In this document: piece by piece, positions 17,637 to 26,318 of the stretch
How the letters are laid out: every line of letters begins with the position of its first letter
Numbering within the stretch: position 1 is the stretch's first letter
Assembly: GCF_009882915.1 (NCBI RefSeq)
Contig: NZ_WTUW01000009.1
Coordinates: forward strand, 496,001 to 560,000
Origin: Sneathiella litorea
GTDB taxonomy: Bacteria; Pseudomonadota; Alphaproteobacteria; Sneathiellales; Sneathiellaceae
DNA: 64,000 nucleotides
Reading direction: 5' to 3'
The notes under the pieces: generated by a model
The model's input: only the letters and a program-made list of their open reading frames with translations
The model's database searches: none
Told to the model about the DNA's origin: nothing
Program-made: the position numbers and the translations under genes

Positions 17637-18933
17637 GTTCCCTCGCCGGGCATTGCTGTTCTACGCCCTGCCCGGTGCAGTGATGGCAATGCCGCTGATC
17701 CCGGCCTTTGTTCTTCTGCCCGCTTTCTATGCAGAAACAGTGGGGCTTGGCCTTGCCCAAACCGGCTTTATCCTGCTCCTGGTGCGGATTACCGATGTGA
17801 TCAGCGATCCAATTGTCGGCTGGCTTTCCGATTACATCCGTAGATGGCGGCTGGGAAGGAAAATCCAGATTGGTTTCGGGGCGGTGATTTCCGGCATTGC
17901 CCTTTATAACCTTTTTACACCGCCTGAAGCTGCGGGAGACATTTATCTCTTCGTTTACTATGGATTATTATTGCTCGGCTGGACCATTGTACAGATACCC
18001 TACCTCGCCTGGACGGTGGAGCTATCCGGTAATTACCACACTCGCGTCAATCTCAGCGCCGCACGGGAAGTTTCCGGACTTGTTGGCATTCTGGCCCTGA
18101 GCCTTTTCCTCGTCGCCACTGCTGGCGATAGCGCCCCGGATCAGCTTGCCTATGCCGCTATTTTTGTCATTGGCTGCGGGATCATCGCCTTTCCCGCGCT
18201 TCTCAGTCTACCGGCCAGCCGACTCTCCCTACCGCCGCTTAAGTTCCAGAAAATTCTCTCCGGCCTCAAGAAAAACAAGCTCTTTTTCCGGTTGTTGACA
18301 GCCTGGTTTCTGAGCGGTCTTTCCATCGGCATCGCCACCGCTTGTTTCCCGCTGTTTATTTCCCATGTCCTTGAATTGCCAGAGGCATATAACTCTTACC
18401 TCCTGTTTATCTATTTTCTGTCGGGAATTCTCGGCATTCCGCTCTGGATGTGGCTGAGTACGCGTTTCGGCAAGCATCGAAGCTGGGGCATTGCCATGTC
18501 ATTCGCCTGCCTTGCGTTTTTAACAGTGCCGTTGATCGGCGCAGGAGATATCCTTTTCTTTGGCCTTATTTGCCTGGTCACTGGCTTTGCACTCGGCGCT
18601 GATCTCGCGCTACCGCCTGCGATGCAGTCCGACGTTGCTGACTGGGATAATTATCTTAATAACCGTGACAGGTCCTCAGTCCTGTTCGCTCTATGGAGCA
18701 TGGCAACTAAACTTTCCCTCGGTCTTGGCGTTGCCGCTGCCTTTATGATCCTCGGGCAAAGCGAAATGGGCCAATCGTCCACGGATACAAAAATAGACCC
18801 ATTCCAACTTGCAGTGATCTATGGCTGGCTTCCCGCCGTATTAAAGATAATGGCTGTGGCGCTAATGTGGGGATACCCCCTTACCGCCCGGCAGCAGCAA
18901 GCGATCAATAAACGGCTCAAACAGCGCAACTGA
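17611..18933 (+). CDS. MFS transporter, glycoside-pentoside-hexuronide:cation symporter type
   Basis: A 440-residue protein with about 12 hydrophobic segments. The RITDVISDPIVGWLSD motif near residues 55-70 is the MFS loop 2-3 signature in its sugar:cation symporter (GPH/MelB-like) form. Such a transporter is a standing member of the sigma E/ChrR fatty-acid-modification operon in other alphaproteobacteria, with unknown substrate. It is translationally coupled to the CFA synthase-like gene. Confidence 0.83.
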   Translation: MLSSLNSAEFPRRALLFYALPGAVMAMPLIPAFVLLPAFYAETVGLGLAQTGFILLLVRITDVISDPIVGWLSDYIRRWRLGRKIQIGFGAVISGIALYNLFTPPEAAGDIYLFVYYGLLLLGWTIVQIPYLAWTVELSGNYHTRVNLSAAREVSGLVGILALSLFLVATAGDSAPDQLAYAAIFVIGCGIIAFPALLSLPASRLSLPPLKFQKILSGLKKNKLFFRLLTAWFLSGLSIGIATACFPLFISHVLELPEAYNSYLLFIYFLSGILGIPLWMWLSTRFGKHRSWGIAMSFACLAFLTVPLIGAGDILFFGLICLVTGFALGADLALPPAMQSDVADWDNYLNNRDRSSVLFALWSMATKLSLGLGVAAAFMILGQSEMGQSSTDTKIDPFQLAVIYGWLPAVLKIMAVALMWGYPLTARQQQAINKRLKQRN

Positions 18934-18960
18934 TCGCCATCTTAACCGAGCGAGGACAGC

Positions 18961-19497
18961 ATGATCAGAGGCGCGTTGGTAGGATTGATCCTGGCATTTA
19001 TAGCGGGGTGTAGCGGGATGAAGGCGGAACAATTTGCGGAGACCACCCCTGCTCTAGAACTCTTTGACTATTTTGAAGGCCGGACATTAGCCTGGGGTAT
19101 TTTCGAGGATCGCTTCGGCAATCTCCGCCGCCAGTTTGAAGTTACGATTGATGGCAAAGTCGACGGGGATACCCTGACTCTGGATGAGTATTTCCTCTAC
19201 CGCGATGGCGAAACAGACCGGCGGGTCTGGACTATACAGCGCGAGGATGAGCATAACTACACGGGTACGGCGGGCGATGTTATTGGCTCGGCAAAAGGCG
19301 TACTTTATGGCAACGCACTCAATTGGCGCTATGACATGGACCTGAAAGTCGGCGAGGATGTATGGCGTGTTACTTTTAACGACTGGTTATACCGCCAGCC
19401 GGGAGATGTGATAATCAATCGGGCAACGGTCAGCCGCTGGGGCTTTACGATTGGAACAATCACACTCTTCTTCAAGAAAGACGGAGTTTCCCCCTGA
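18961..19497 (+). CDS. DUF3833 family lipoprotein
   Basis: A 178-residue protein with an N-terminal signal and lipobox FIAGC, so lipidated at about C17. The mature part, rich in aromatic and acidic residues (FDYFEGRTLAWGIFEDRFG, then YRDGETDRRVW), fits DUF3833, a family of unknown function common beside CFA synthase and SDR genes. It begins 27 bases after the MFS stop. Its 3' end overlaps the convergent NTF2-like gene by 26 bases, so the two sigma E operons meet tail to tail. Confidence 0.82.
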   Translation: MIRGALVGLILAFIAGCSGMKAEQFAETTPALELFDYFEGRTLAWGIFEDRFGNLRRQFEVTIDGKVDGDTLTLDEYFLYRDGETDRRVWTIQREDEHNYTGTAGDVIGSAKGVLYGNALNWRYDMDLKVGEDVWRVTFNDWLYRQPGDVIINRATVSRWGFTIGTITLFFKKDGVSP

Positions 19498-19918
19498 TCA
19501 TTCGCAAAATTACACCGAGAACGGGAAGTTTCTCATAAAAGTGTGACGCCGCATCCCAGTGATCGACATGGCTGAGAATCAAGCCGGCGTCATCGAAACA
19601 AACTTCCGACAAACCTTCGAAATCAAGCTTGCCAATCTTGTGCACCTCAGCTGCAAATCGCCATTTCAGAATGGCGGACTGCCCGCTCTCATTCCAATAG
19701 CTCGCGCTGATCTTGAAGGCAGGGCTATCCATTTCCAAAAACATCTGCCGAAACAGTCGTTTGGCGTCGCTTCGGCTAGTGAGGCGATTAAACGGATCTT
19801 CAAAGATAAAATCTTCACGCACCAACATATCAAGATCATCGACTGTCTCGGGAGTCAATGTCTCGAAATACTTAATATAAGCGCTAAGCCGAGGCTGATG
19901 CGTCTTTAAGACCGTCAT
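19472..19918 (-). CDS. NTF2-like (SnoaL/DUF4440-type) protein
   Basis: A 148-residue protein with the compact NTF2-like alpha+beta fold suggested by an N-terminal helix, VREDFIFEDPFNRL near residue 40 and a final HVDHWDAASHFYEKLP. Proteins of this kind are isomerases, hydrolases or simple binding proteins; no catalytic assignment is possible here. It is the last gene of the minus-strand operon. Start chosen at the ATG at 19918, overlapping the SDR stop (ATGA), not the longer frame from 19957. Confidence 0.75.
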   Translation of the reverse strand: MTVLKTHQPRLSAYIKYFETLTPETVDDLDMLVREDFIFEDPFNRLTSRSDAKRLFRQMFLEMDSPAFKISASYWNESGQSAILKWRFAAEVHKIGKLDFEGLSEVCFDDAGLILSHVDHWDAASHFYEKLPVLGVILRMIRGKLRLS

Positions 19919-20664
19919 CCACGCGTTCCTTTGCGGATTAAGGGGAGCGAAATCCAATAGGGCAACATTCGCACGAATTTTAGAATATACGCAAAACGCC
20001 GCGGAAAGGTGACTTCAAACGCATTACTGTCTATCCCGCGGATCATGCGTTCCGCCGCGGCCTCCACCTCCATCAGGAATGGCATGGGGAACTTATTCCC
20101 GGCGGTCAATGGTGTTTTAACAAATCCCGGATTTACAAGCTGAACGGTGACGCCGCTTCCCGTAAGCTCCACCCTCAAAGCCTCGCTGAGGTTGATCAGC
20201 GCTGCTTTCGACGGCCCGTAAGCAAGCGCGAGTGGCAACCCCTGATATCCAGCAACCGATGCGACGATGACAATTTTACCAACCTGATCTTCGATAAAAT
20301 ACGGCAGGATACGCTCAATCACCCGGACAACGCCAAAGTAGTTCACGTTCATCACCTGCATTGCTTTATCACCGGAGAAATGATCAAAAGACATCGGTTC
20401 ATATGTTCCGGCATTCAGAATAACGGTCCTGGGTCCGTTCCCGTTAGCGTAGAGCTTATATGTCGCCAACCTGACGGAGGTCTCATCCGTAATATCGAGT
20501 GGCAGGGATTTTATCAGGTCGGGTTTAAGCGCAACAGTTTCAGCGAGCTTTTCTTCGCCCCGCGCACTGACCACAACCTCTGTCCCTTTTTCTGCATATT
20601 GCCGGGCGACCTCCCGGCCGATCCCGCTACTGCCACCGACAATCCATACGGCTTGGTCTTTCAT
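19915..20664 (-). CDS. Short-chain dehydrogenase/reductase
   Basis: A 249-residue SDR with the GGSSGIGREVA cofactor motif, an NAG motif (ILNAGTYEP) and YGPSK, the YxxxK catalytic pair. A following ARG after the second strand suggests NADP(H). SDRs occur in the equivalent sigma E operon of other alphaproteobacteria. The ATG at 20664 overlaps the preceding stop (ATGA); the extra twelve N-terminal residues of the longest frame precede the natural MKDQAVW start. Confidence 0.88.
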   Translation of the reverse strand: MKDQAVWIVGGSSGIGREVARQYAEKGTEVVVSARGEEKLAETVALKPDLIKSLPLDITDETSVRLATYKLYANGNGPRTVILNAGTYEPMSFDHFSGDKAMQVMNVNYFGVVRVIERILPYFIEDQVGKIVIVASVAGYQGLPLALAYGPSKAALINLSEALRVELTGSGVTVQLVNPGFVKTPLTAGNKFPMPFLMEVEAAAERMIRGIDSNAFEVTFPRRFAYILKFVRMLPYWISLPLIRKGTRG

Positions 20665-21392
20665 TCCCTCGATCCAATCTCCACTGGACAGGTTTCGCAA
20701 AAGTAAACCATATCGGAGTTATCCTTTGCCTTGAATTCCATTTTGACCCAACGTCCCCTACGGTCATACCAGGAAATAATCTTTAGTTCGCCATCATATA
20801 CATAACGACTTGCGCGCACAGTTCCCCCGCGTACTGCAACCGTCTCCTCACCGGTTTTGGTAATAGCGACATTATTTACTTTTCCGGTCAGCGTGTTAAG
20901 AATTTGCGATTGACCAACAATACCACTGTTCCAGTGATTGGTCGGATATATATCGGCACCGTGAGCGATCTCACGGGCCTCACCATTTATGATAAATTTA
21001 TCAGGCTGACGCTTCCCTTTTATTTCCATACTTGTTCCATCGTCATCAATTTTGACGTCAATGGTCTGTAACTTACCCTCTTTCCAGATAGCCTCGCTCT
21101 GATAGTCGAAACGGTATAGGGAAATGCCCAGAAATTTAACTTCCACGTTGAAGAAACTGTCCACATGAACAGCCTCCCCAGTTTGCTGAAAGGAGATCAA
21201 ATGCTTTCCGACAGGGATACCGTCACGAAGGACAGAAAATTCATGTCGTTCGCCATAAATTGCCAAGGGATCTGCCATGCTTTCTGTTGACGCCGAGGAA
21301 ACTGTCGGCCAGATCGCGACCATAAGGAAGAGCATTGCGGCCGTTCCTTCAAAGATATGCGTACATACTCTACTGGAAATTTTATCGGTCAT
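20661..21392 (-). CDS. Exported DUF6134-like protein
   Basis: A 243-residue protein with a signal peptide (about 1-35, ending TVSSAS) and a beta-rich mature domain. It has a YPTNHWNSGIVG segment and a C-terminal CETC pair. It resembles DUF6134, a periplasmic family of unknown function. The start is ATG at 21392, preceded by GGAGC; the longer frame from 21422 would start upstream of the predicted transcription start. First gene of a three-gene operon driven by a TGATCC-N16-CGTAAT promoter. The DUF number is from memory of similar sequences. Confidence 0.72.
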   Translation of the reverse strand: MTDKISSRVCTHIFEGTAAMLFLMVAIWPTVSSASTESMADPLAIYGERHEFSVLRDGIPVGKHLISFQQTGEAVHVDSFFNVEVKFLGISLYRFDYQSEAIWKEGKLQTIDVKIDDDGTSMEIKGKRQPDKFIINGEAREIAHGADIYPTNHWNSGIVGQSQILNTLTGKVNNVAITKTGEETVAVRGGTVRASRYVYDGELKIISWYDRRGRWVKMEFKAKDNSDMVYFCETCPVEIGSRE

Positions 21393-21425
21393 GCGCCAGC
21401 TCCGGTTATTATAGATACACAATTA

Positions 21426-21453
21426 ATTACGCGCTGACCGCTTGTTTGGATCA
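21426..21453 (-). promoter_or_regulatory. ECF sigma E promoter for the DUF6134-SDR-NTF2 operon
   Basis: On the minus strand TGATCC (21453-21448), 16 bases, then CGTAAT (21431-21426): identical in both boxes and spacing to the rpoE promoter at 14148-14175. The start point should fall near 21419, about 27 bases before the ATG at 21392. This ties the operon to the ChrR-controlled sigma factor. Confidence 0.8.
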
Positions 21454-21551
21454 TTTTTATTGCGGAAAATATTAGCAACAGTAACGTGAGGCTGGCATTC
21501 AACCGGTTTCCTTTTTATGATCTGGAAAAATAATAAAAAGGCAGGTGAGAA

Positions 21552-23141
21552 ATGAGTATCATAGAGGCAATTGAACAATCCCATAAATCCATGATCGAAG
21601 GCCGGGACATCCCGTGGCTTCTCCGCCAGTGGGTTGAGCGTTGTCCCGAAAAGCCTTTCATTATCTGGGAGCCGTTTGATGGTAAAAGCCAGACGTTCAC
21701 CTATGCCGGGTTTAGCGCGCTGGTGGAACAGGTCGCCGCGGGCCTAGTTAAAAATGGTGTCGCCTTCGGTGACAAAGTCTTGATTCATCTGGATAACAGC
21801 CCAGAATTCCTGATTTCCTGGTTTGCCTGCGCCCATATCGGCGCCGTTGCCGTCTCCACCAACACCCGCTCTGTCGCCCGGGACGTGGTCTATTTCGCCG
21901 AACATGCAAATATTGTCGCCGCTATCACTCAACCCTCATACGCCAAGCTCGTGTCGAGCTCGGCGCCTCGTATAAAATTTCTCGCTGTTACCGATAATGA
22001 CGCGGGGGCGCCGGCCAATATTCCTGATGAAGTACCCCATATTCCTTTCGCCAACCTGCTGGCAGAGACGGCTCCCTGCCCGGCGCGCAACGCAGAGCCC
22101 TTTGCGGATCTTGGCGTGCAGTTTACCTCCGGCACCACATCAAGGCCCAAAGCTGTGCTCTGGACTCACGCAAATGCAATCTGGGGCGCGCAGATGAATG
22201 TTGCGCATATGCGACTTCGTCATGAGGATGTCTGTATCGCCTTTCTCCCCCTCTTCCACACAAATGCGCAGTCCTACTCCATGCTGAGCACCCTGTGGAT
22301 CGGCGGCACGATTGTTATACAACCAAAGTTCTCCGCTTCCCGCTTCTGGGATGTGGCACGGCGAAATAAATGCACTTGGGCGTCAACCATACGTTTCTGC
22401 GTGAGTGCCCTGCTCTCGCAGGACCCGCCGCCGGATCACAGCTTCCGGTTCTGGGGCACAGGAATACGGATTCCTCTTGTCGAAGAAACATATGGCATCA
22501 AGACCCTGGGCTGGTGGGGCATGACGGAAACCATCACGCAAGGTATCGTTAGTGACATGGATCATGCTGGCCCGGCGGTCGGCATTGGACGCGTATCGCC
22601 GGGATTTAGTATAGATATTCGCGATCCCGACGGGAACCATGTCAAACCGGGAGAGCGAGGTCTTCTCTATATCCGCGGGATCCGCGGTGTAAGCATGTTC
22701 AAGGAGTATTTCCGCAACCCTGAGGCCAATGCAAAATCCTTTGATGCAGACGGCTGGTTTGAAACCGGCGATTACGTCCGGATGGATGAAAATGGCGATC
22801 TCTTTTTCGGGGATCGTGAAAAGGATATGCTGAAAATCGGGGCTGAAAATGTCGCTGCATCTGAAATCGAAACTGTGGTGATGGAAACCGGCTGGATCCA
22901 GGAATGCGCTGTTGTGGGGCAAAAGCACAGTATGCTGGATGAAGTGCCCGTTGTTTTCGTCATTCCGAAAGTCACTGCACCAGACGACCTGAAGGACGCA
23001 ATCATAGGCGTCTGTAAGAAGAACCTTGCCGATTTCAAAGTTGTAAGAGATGTTATTATCCTGGATGATTTTCCGCGATCAACGCTTGAAAAAATTGCCA
23101 AGAACGAGCTACGCGAAAGATTGCCCGCAATCGAGGCGTAA
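21552..23141 (+). CDS. AMP-dependent acyl-CoA synthetase (CaiC/FadD-like)
   Basis: The 529-residue ligase shows the P-loop-like FTSGTTSRPKAV, the YGIKTLGWWGMTET (A5) block, DGWFETGDYVRMDENG (A7) and FGDREKDMLKIGAENVAASEIE (A8), with a C-terminal ending STLEKIAKNELRE that supplies the adenylation lysine. It activates a carboxylic acid to its CoA thioester. The FTSGTTSRPK and GAENV features resemble crotonobetaine/carnitine-CoA ligase relatives; substrate is unknown. AGGTGAG precedes the ATG. A second ligase follows after 36 bases. Confidence 0.88.
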   Translation: MSIIEAIEQSHKSMIEGRDIPWLLRQWVERCPEKPFIIWEPFDGKSQTFTYAGFSALVEQVAAGLVKNGVAFGDKVLIHLDNSPEFLISWFACAHIGAVAVSTNTRSVARDVVYFAEHANIVAAITQPSYAKLVSSSAPRIKFLAVTDNDAGAPANIPDEVPHIPFANLLAETAPCPARNAEPFADLGVQFTSGTTSRPKAVLWTHANAIWGAQMNVAHMRLRHEDVCIAFLPLFHTNAQSYSMLSTLWIGGTIVIQPKFSASRFWDVARRNKCTWASTIRFCVSALLSQDPPPDHSFRFWGTGIRIPLVEETYGIKTLGWWGMTETITQGIVSDMDHAGPAVGIGRVSPGFSIDIRDPDGNHVKPGERGLLYIRGIRGVSMFKEYFRNPEANAKSFDADGWFETGDYVRMDENGDLFFGDREKDMLKIGAENVAASEIETVVMETGWIQECAVVGQKHSMLDEVPVVFVIPKVTAPDDLKDAIIGVCKKNLADFKVVRDVIILDDFPRSTLEKIAKNELRERLPAIEA

Positions 23142-23177
23142 TTTCGCGCCCTCCATTCAAGAAGGGAGGCAACCTCC

Positions 23178-24701
23178 ATGTCGGATGAGAGAACGATATT
23201 CGAGCTTCTACAAATTGGTAGAGAAGATGCGGCCGCCATTGGCGCACCGGGACGCGCCCCACTCCCCTACAAAGCCCTGAGAGAGCTTGCTGCCCGTGTT
23301 ATTGTTAAGCTGAACGACTTGGGAATTGGTCGCGGAGATAGGGTAGCAATTGTGCTACCTAATGGCCCTGAAATGGCCAGCGCCTTTGTTACGGTCGCCA
23401 GCGCCGCGACTACAGCCCCGCTCAATCCCGACTATAAGGCGGAAGAATTTGAATTCTACCTCAATGACCTGCAAGCCAAAGCCTTGCTCGTTGAAGCGGG
23501 AAGCCATAGCCCGGCAATTGATATAGCCCAAAAGCTCGGTATAGCGGTGATTGAACTGACCGTGCCAAAGGGCGCACCTGCCGGTTATTTTGAGTTAACA
23601 GGATCGACCATTGGTGAAACAGCGTCACCGGGTCCGGCGGAACCGGGGGATGTCGCACTGATCCTCCATACATCCGGCACGACGTCGCGACCGAAGATCG
23701 TCCCTCTCAGCCATCGAAATGTAACGGCCTCGGCGCAGAATATTGTTCACTCCCTTACGCTAACCCAAGCGGATAAATGCCTCAATATCATGCCGCTCTT
23801 TCATATCCATGGACTGATCGCAGCGGTGCTCTCTTCCCTACGGGCAGGCGCAAATGTAACCTGCACGCCGGGTTTCAATGCCTTGAAGATATTCGGGTGG
23901 ATTGGCGAGGAAAAACCGAGTTGGTACTCGGCCGTACCAACCATGCATCAGGCCGTCCTCTCCCGTGGCGCGCGCAATAAAGAAATCATTGAAAATGCAA
24001 ATCTCCGCTTCATCCGTTCCTCTTCCGCCTCTCTTCCTCCGCAGGTAATGACATCACTAGAGGAAATGTGGAATTGCCCGGTAATTGAAGCCTACGGCAT
24101 GACCGAAGCGTCCCACCAAATGGCGGCGAACCCTCTTCCACCGTCAAAGCGCGTCCCGGGAAGCGTCGGCATTGCCTCGGGCCCCGAAATTGCGATTATG
24201 TCTGCAGAGGGCAAGATACTGAAATCCAACGAGACTGGAGAGATTGTTATCCGGGGAGAGAATGTCACGGCAGGGTATGAAAACAACCCAAAGGCCAATG
24301 CGGAAGCTTTCACTGAAGGTTGGTTCCGCACAGGCGATCAGGGCATAATGACGTCAGAAGGTTATCTCACCATCACCGGACGACTGAAAGAGATCATCAA
24401 CCGGGGTGGAGAGAAAATTTCCCCACGTGAAGTTGATGAGGTATTGATGAACCATCCAGCGGTCGATCAAGTGGTGACTTTCGCTCTTCCTCATGAAAAG
24501 CTTGGCGAGGACGTGGCGGCAGCGATTGTCCTCAAAGACGGCCACAATGCAACAGAAGCTGAACTGAGAGATTTTGCAGCAATAAGCCTTGCCGCCTTCA
24601 AGGTACCCCGTAGCATATTGCTGCTGGATGAAATTCCAAAAGGCGCAACAGGAAAATTACAACGGATCGGCTTAGCCGAAAAACTAGGATTAGTAACATG
24701 A
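23178..24701 (+). CDS. AMP-dependent acyl-CoA synthetase, oxalate-CoA-ligase-like
   Basis: A 507-residue ANL ligase with HTSGTTSRPKIVPLSHRN, YGMTEASHQMA, EGWFRTGDQG, TGRLKEIINRGGEKISP and the C-terminal PKGATGKLQR lysine motif. The MTEASHQMAxNPLPP segment is like that of oxalyl-CoA synthetase/AAE3-type enzymes, but substrate calling by eye is unsafe. GGGAGG lies 6 bases before the ATG. The gene is coupled by ATGA to the PanE-like reductase downstream. Confidence 0.87.
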   Translation: MSDERTIFELLQIGREDAAAIGAPGRAPLPYKALRELAARVIVKLNDLGIGRGDRVAIVLPNGPEMASAFVTVASAATTAPLNPDYKAEEFEFYLNDLQAKALLVEAGSHSPAIDIAQKLGIAVIELTVPKGAPAGYFELTGSTIGETASPGPAEPGDVALILHTSGTTSRPKIVPLSHRNVTASAQNIVHSLTLTQADKCLNIMPLFHIHGLIAAVLSSLRAGANVTCTPGFNALKIFGWIGEEKPSWYSAVPTMHQAVLSRGARNKEIIENANLRFIRSSSASLPPQVMTSLEEMWNCPVIEAYGMTEASHQMAANPLPPSKRVPGSVGIASGPEIAIMSAEGKILKSNETGEIVIRGENVTAGYENNPKANAEAFTEGWFRTGDQGIMTSEGYLTITGRLKEIINRGGEKISPREVDEVLMNHPAVDQVVTFALPHEKLGEDVAAAIVLKDGHNATEAELRDFAAISLAAFKVPRSILLLDEIPKGATGKLQRIGLAEKLGLVT

Positions 24702-25684
24702 AAGTTTGTATCTATGGCGCAGGCGCAATTGGCGGTCTGGTGGGCGCATTGCTGGCACGAAAGGGGGATGCGGAAGTCTCTCTCATTGCGCGCGGCCCGC
24801 ATCTAGCCGCTATCCGCGAAAAAGGCCTGACGATTAACGGTCCGGACGAGAGCTTTACGATTAGCAATATCAAGGCAACCGATGATCCTGCCGAACTTGG
24901 CCCTCAGGACTATGTCATCGTTGCCCTGAAGGCGCATTCCGTCGGCGGGATCGTGGACAAGTTGCAACCGCTTCTTGGTCCCGAAACAGCAGTCGTCACT
25001 GCACAAAATGGCGTTCCTTGGTGGTATTTCTATGGGTTAAAGGGCGATCAGGAAAACCAGCGGGTCAAGGCTGTCGATCCTGATGGTAAAATCTGGGAGG
25101 GGATCGGCCCCGAACGCGCTATTGGCGCGGTTATCTATCAGGCAGCAGAAGTCACGGAACCCGGCGTCATTTCCCAAATGGCCGGCGATCGTTTCCCTGT
25201 TGGTGAGCCGACTGGCGAACGAACCGAGCGGGTTGCAATCCTGTCCAGGCTCTTGATCAACGCCGGTCTCAAGGCGCCGGTCAGAACCGATATCCGTTCC
25301 GATATCTGGGTCAAGCTCTGGGGCAATCTCAGCTTCAACCCCATCTCGGCGTTAACCGGGGAGACGTTGGACAAGATAACATCGGATCCGGACACCCGCG
25401 CAGTCGCCCGAAAAATGATGCTGGAAGGCCAGGCCATCGGAGAAGCCCTTGGCGTCAAATACCCCATTGACGTGGACAAAAGGATCGAAGGGTCCTCAAA
25501 AGTTGGTCCGCACAAGACATCCATGCTGGTTGATATGGAAAGTCGCCGCCCGATGGAGGTCGATGCCCTTGTAACCGCGGTGCAGGAGCTAGGCGCCATT
25601 ACCGGTCGGGAGACACCAACAATCGATACGATCGCCGCCCTTGTCCGGCAAAAAGCGCGAATGCTCGGATGCCTCAGCGGGTAA
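24698..25684 (+). CDS. 2-dehydropantoate 2-reductase family (ApbA/PanE) protein
   Basis: A 328-residue ketopantoate-reductase-type enzyme with YGAGAIGGLVGALLARKG (NADP-binding), the LKAHSV and TAQNGVPWWYFYG segments, and the catalytic lysine region DIWVKLWGNLSFNPISALTG. It reduces 2-keto acids to 2-hydroxy acids with NADPH. Position in an operon with two CoA ligases suggests a catabolic 2-oxoacid reductase instead of the pantothenate enzyme. A strong terminator follows at 25720-25761. Confidence 0.88.
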   Translation: MKVCIYGAGAIGGLVGALLARKGDAEVSLIARGPHLAAIREKGLTINGPDESFTISNIKATDDPAELGPQDYVIVALKAHSVGGIVDKLQPLLGPETAVVTAQNGVPWWYFYGLKGDQENQRVKAVDPDGKIWEGIGPERAIGAVIYQAAEVTEPGVISQMAGDRFPVGEPTGERTERVAILSRLLINAGLKAPVRTDIRSDIWVKLWGNLSFNPISALTGETLDKITSDPDTRAVARKMMLEGQAIGEALGVKYPIDVDKRIEGSSKVGPHKTSMLVDMESRRPMEVDALVTAVQELGAITGRETPTIDTIAALVRQKARMLGCLSG

Positions 25685-25719
25685 CACACCCAACCTAAAT
25701 ATCTATCTGATTTTTCATC

Positions 25720-25761
25720 AAGAAAAGCCCGTCGTGAGAGACATCACGGCGGGCCTTTCTT
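25720..25761 (+). terminator. Rho-independent terminator
   Basis: An 11-bp stem GCCCGTCGTGA (25727-25737) pairs with TCACGGCGGGC (25744-25754) with one G-U pair and a 6-base loop, followed by CTTTCTTGTT. The A-rich left flank makes it workable in both directions. It ends the CoA ligase-PanE operon. Confidence 0.85.
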
Positions 25762-25789
25762 GTTGTACCCACATCCTATTGAAATTTAC

Positions 25790-25802
25790 TAAGTATTACT
25801 TA
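25790..25802. promoter_or_regulatory. Candidate MarR operator
   Basis: A perfect 13-base palindrome, TAAGTATTACTTA, lies 34 bases before the MarR start, in an AT-rich promoter region between the terminator and the gene. MarR-family repressors bind such palindromes over their own promoters. Assignment is by position and symmetry only. Confidence 0.55.
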
Positions 25803-25835
25803 TTATATGTATGCCTCAGAAAAAGGAGCCGGCAA

Positions 25836-26318
25836 ATGAAACTCCCAGAGGAAAGCCTCGGCTTTCTGGTAAATGACGTCTCTCGATTGATGCGGCGAAA
25901 TTTCAATCGGCGGGCGCAAGGCTTGGGGCTTTCACTGGCCCAGTGGCGTGCCCTGGCCTTTCTTTCACGTCAGGAAGGGGTCAAACAGGTCACATTGGCG
26001 GAGTCGCTTGAAATCCAGCCAATCACACTCGCCCGCCTTATTGATCGGTTGGAGGAAGCAGGACTTGTCACGCGCCGCCCAGATCCGGACGACAGGCGTG
26101 CGATCCGGCTTTACCTCACGCCCCATGTCCAACCATTGCTGGATCAAATGTGGGAACTAGCGGCGGAGACCCATGAAGATGCGATGGCTGAGCTTTCAGG
26201 AGATGCGCGGGATAATTTGATTAAGGCGCTTCAGCAGGCAAAACAGAGCTTACTGTCCGCTGAAGACCGCCTATGCGAAGAAGATGTTGAAGAAACGGAA
26301 ATAAACGGAAATGACTAA
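25836..26318 (+). CDS. MarR family transcriptional regulator
   Basis: A 160-residue winged-helix regulator: QWRALAFLSRQEG, the recognition helix region ESLEIQPITLARLIDRLEEAGLV and the wing RRPDPDDRRAIRLYLT are all standard MarR features. Start chosen at ATG 25836 after AAAAGGAG; the frame is open much further upstream but runs through a terminator. It overlaps the HlyD-like gene (ATGA) and so belongs to an emrRAB-like operon, probably as ligand-released repressor of the pump. Confidence 0.92.
   Translation: MKLPEESLGFLVNDVSRLMRRNFNRRAQGLGLSLAQWRALAFLSRQEGVKQVTLAESLEIQPITLARLIDRLEEAGLVTRRPDPDDRRAIRLYLTPHVQPLLDQMWELAAETHEDAMAELSGDARDNLIKALQQAKQSLLSAEDRLCEEDVEETEINGND

Noticed and set aside
25641-25835. 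Extended MarR frame starting in the preceding gene
   Set aside because: It crosses a strong terminator and the likely promoter; the ATG at 25836 with AAAAGGAG is clearly better.
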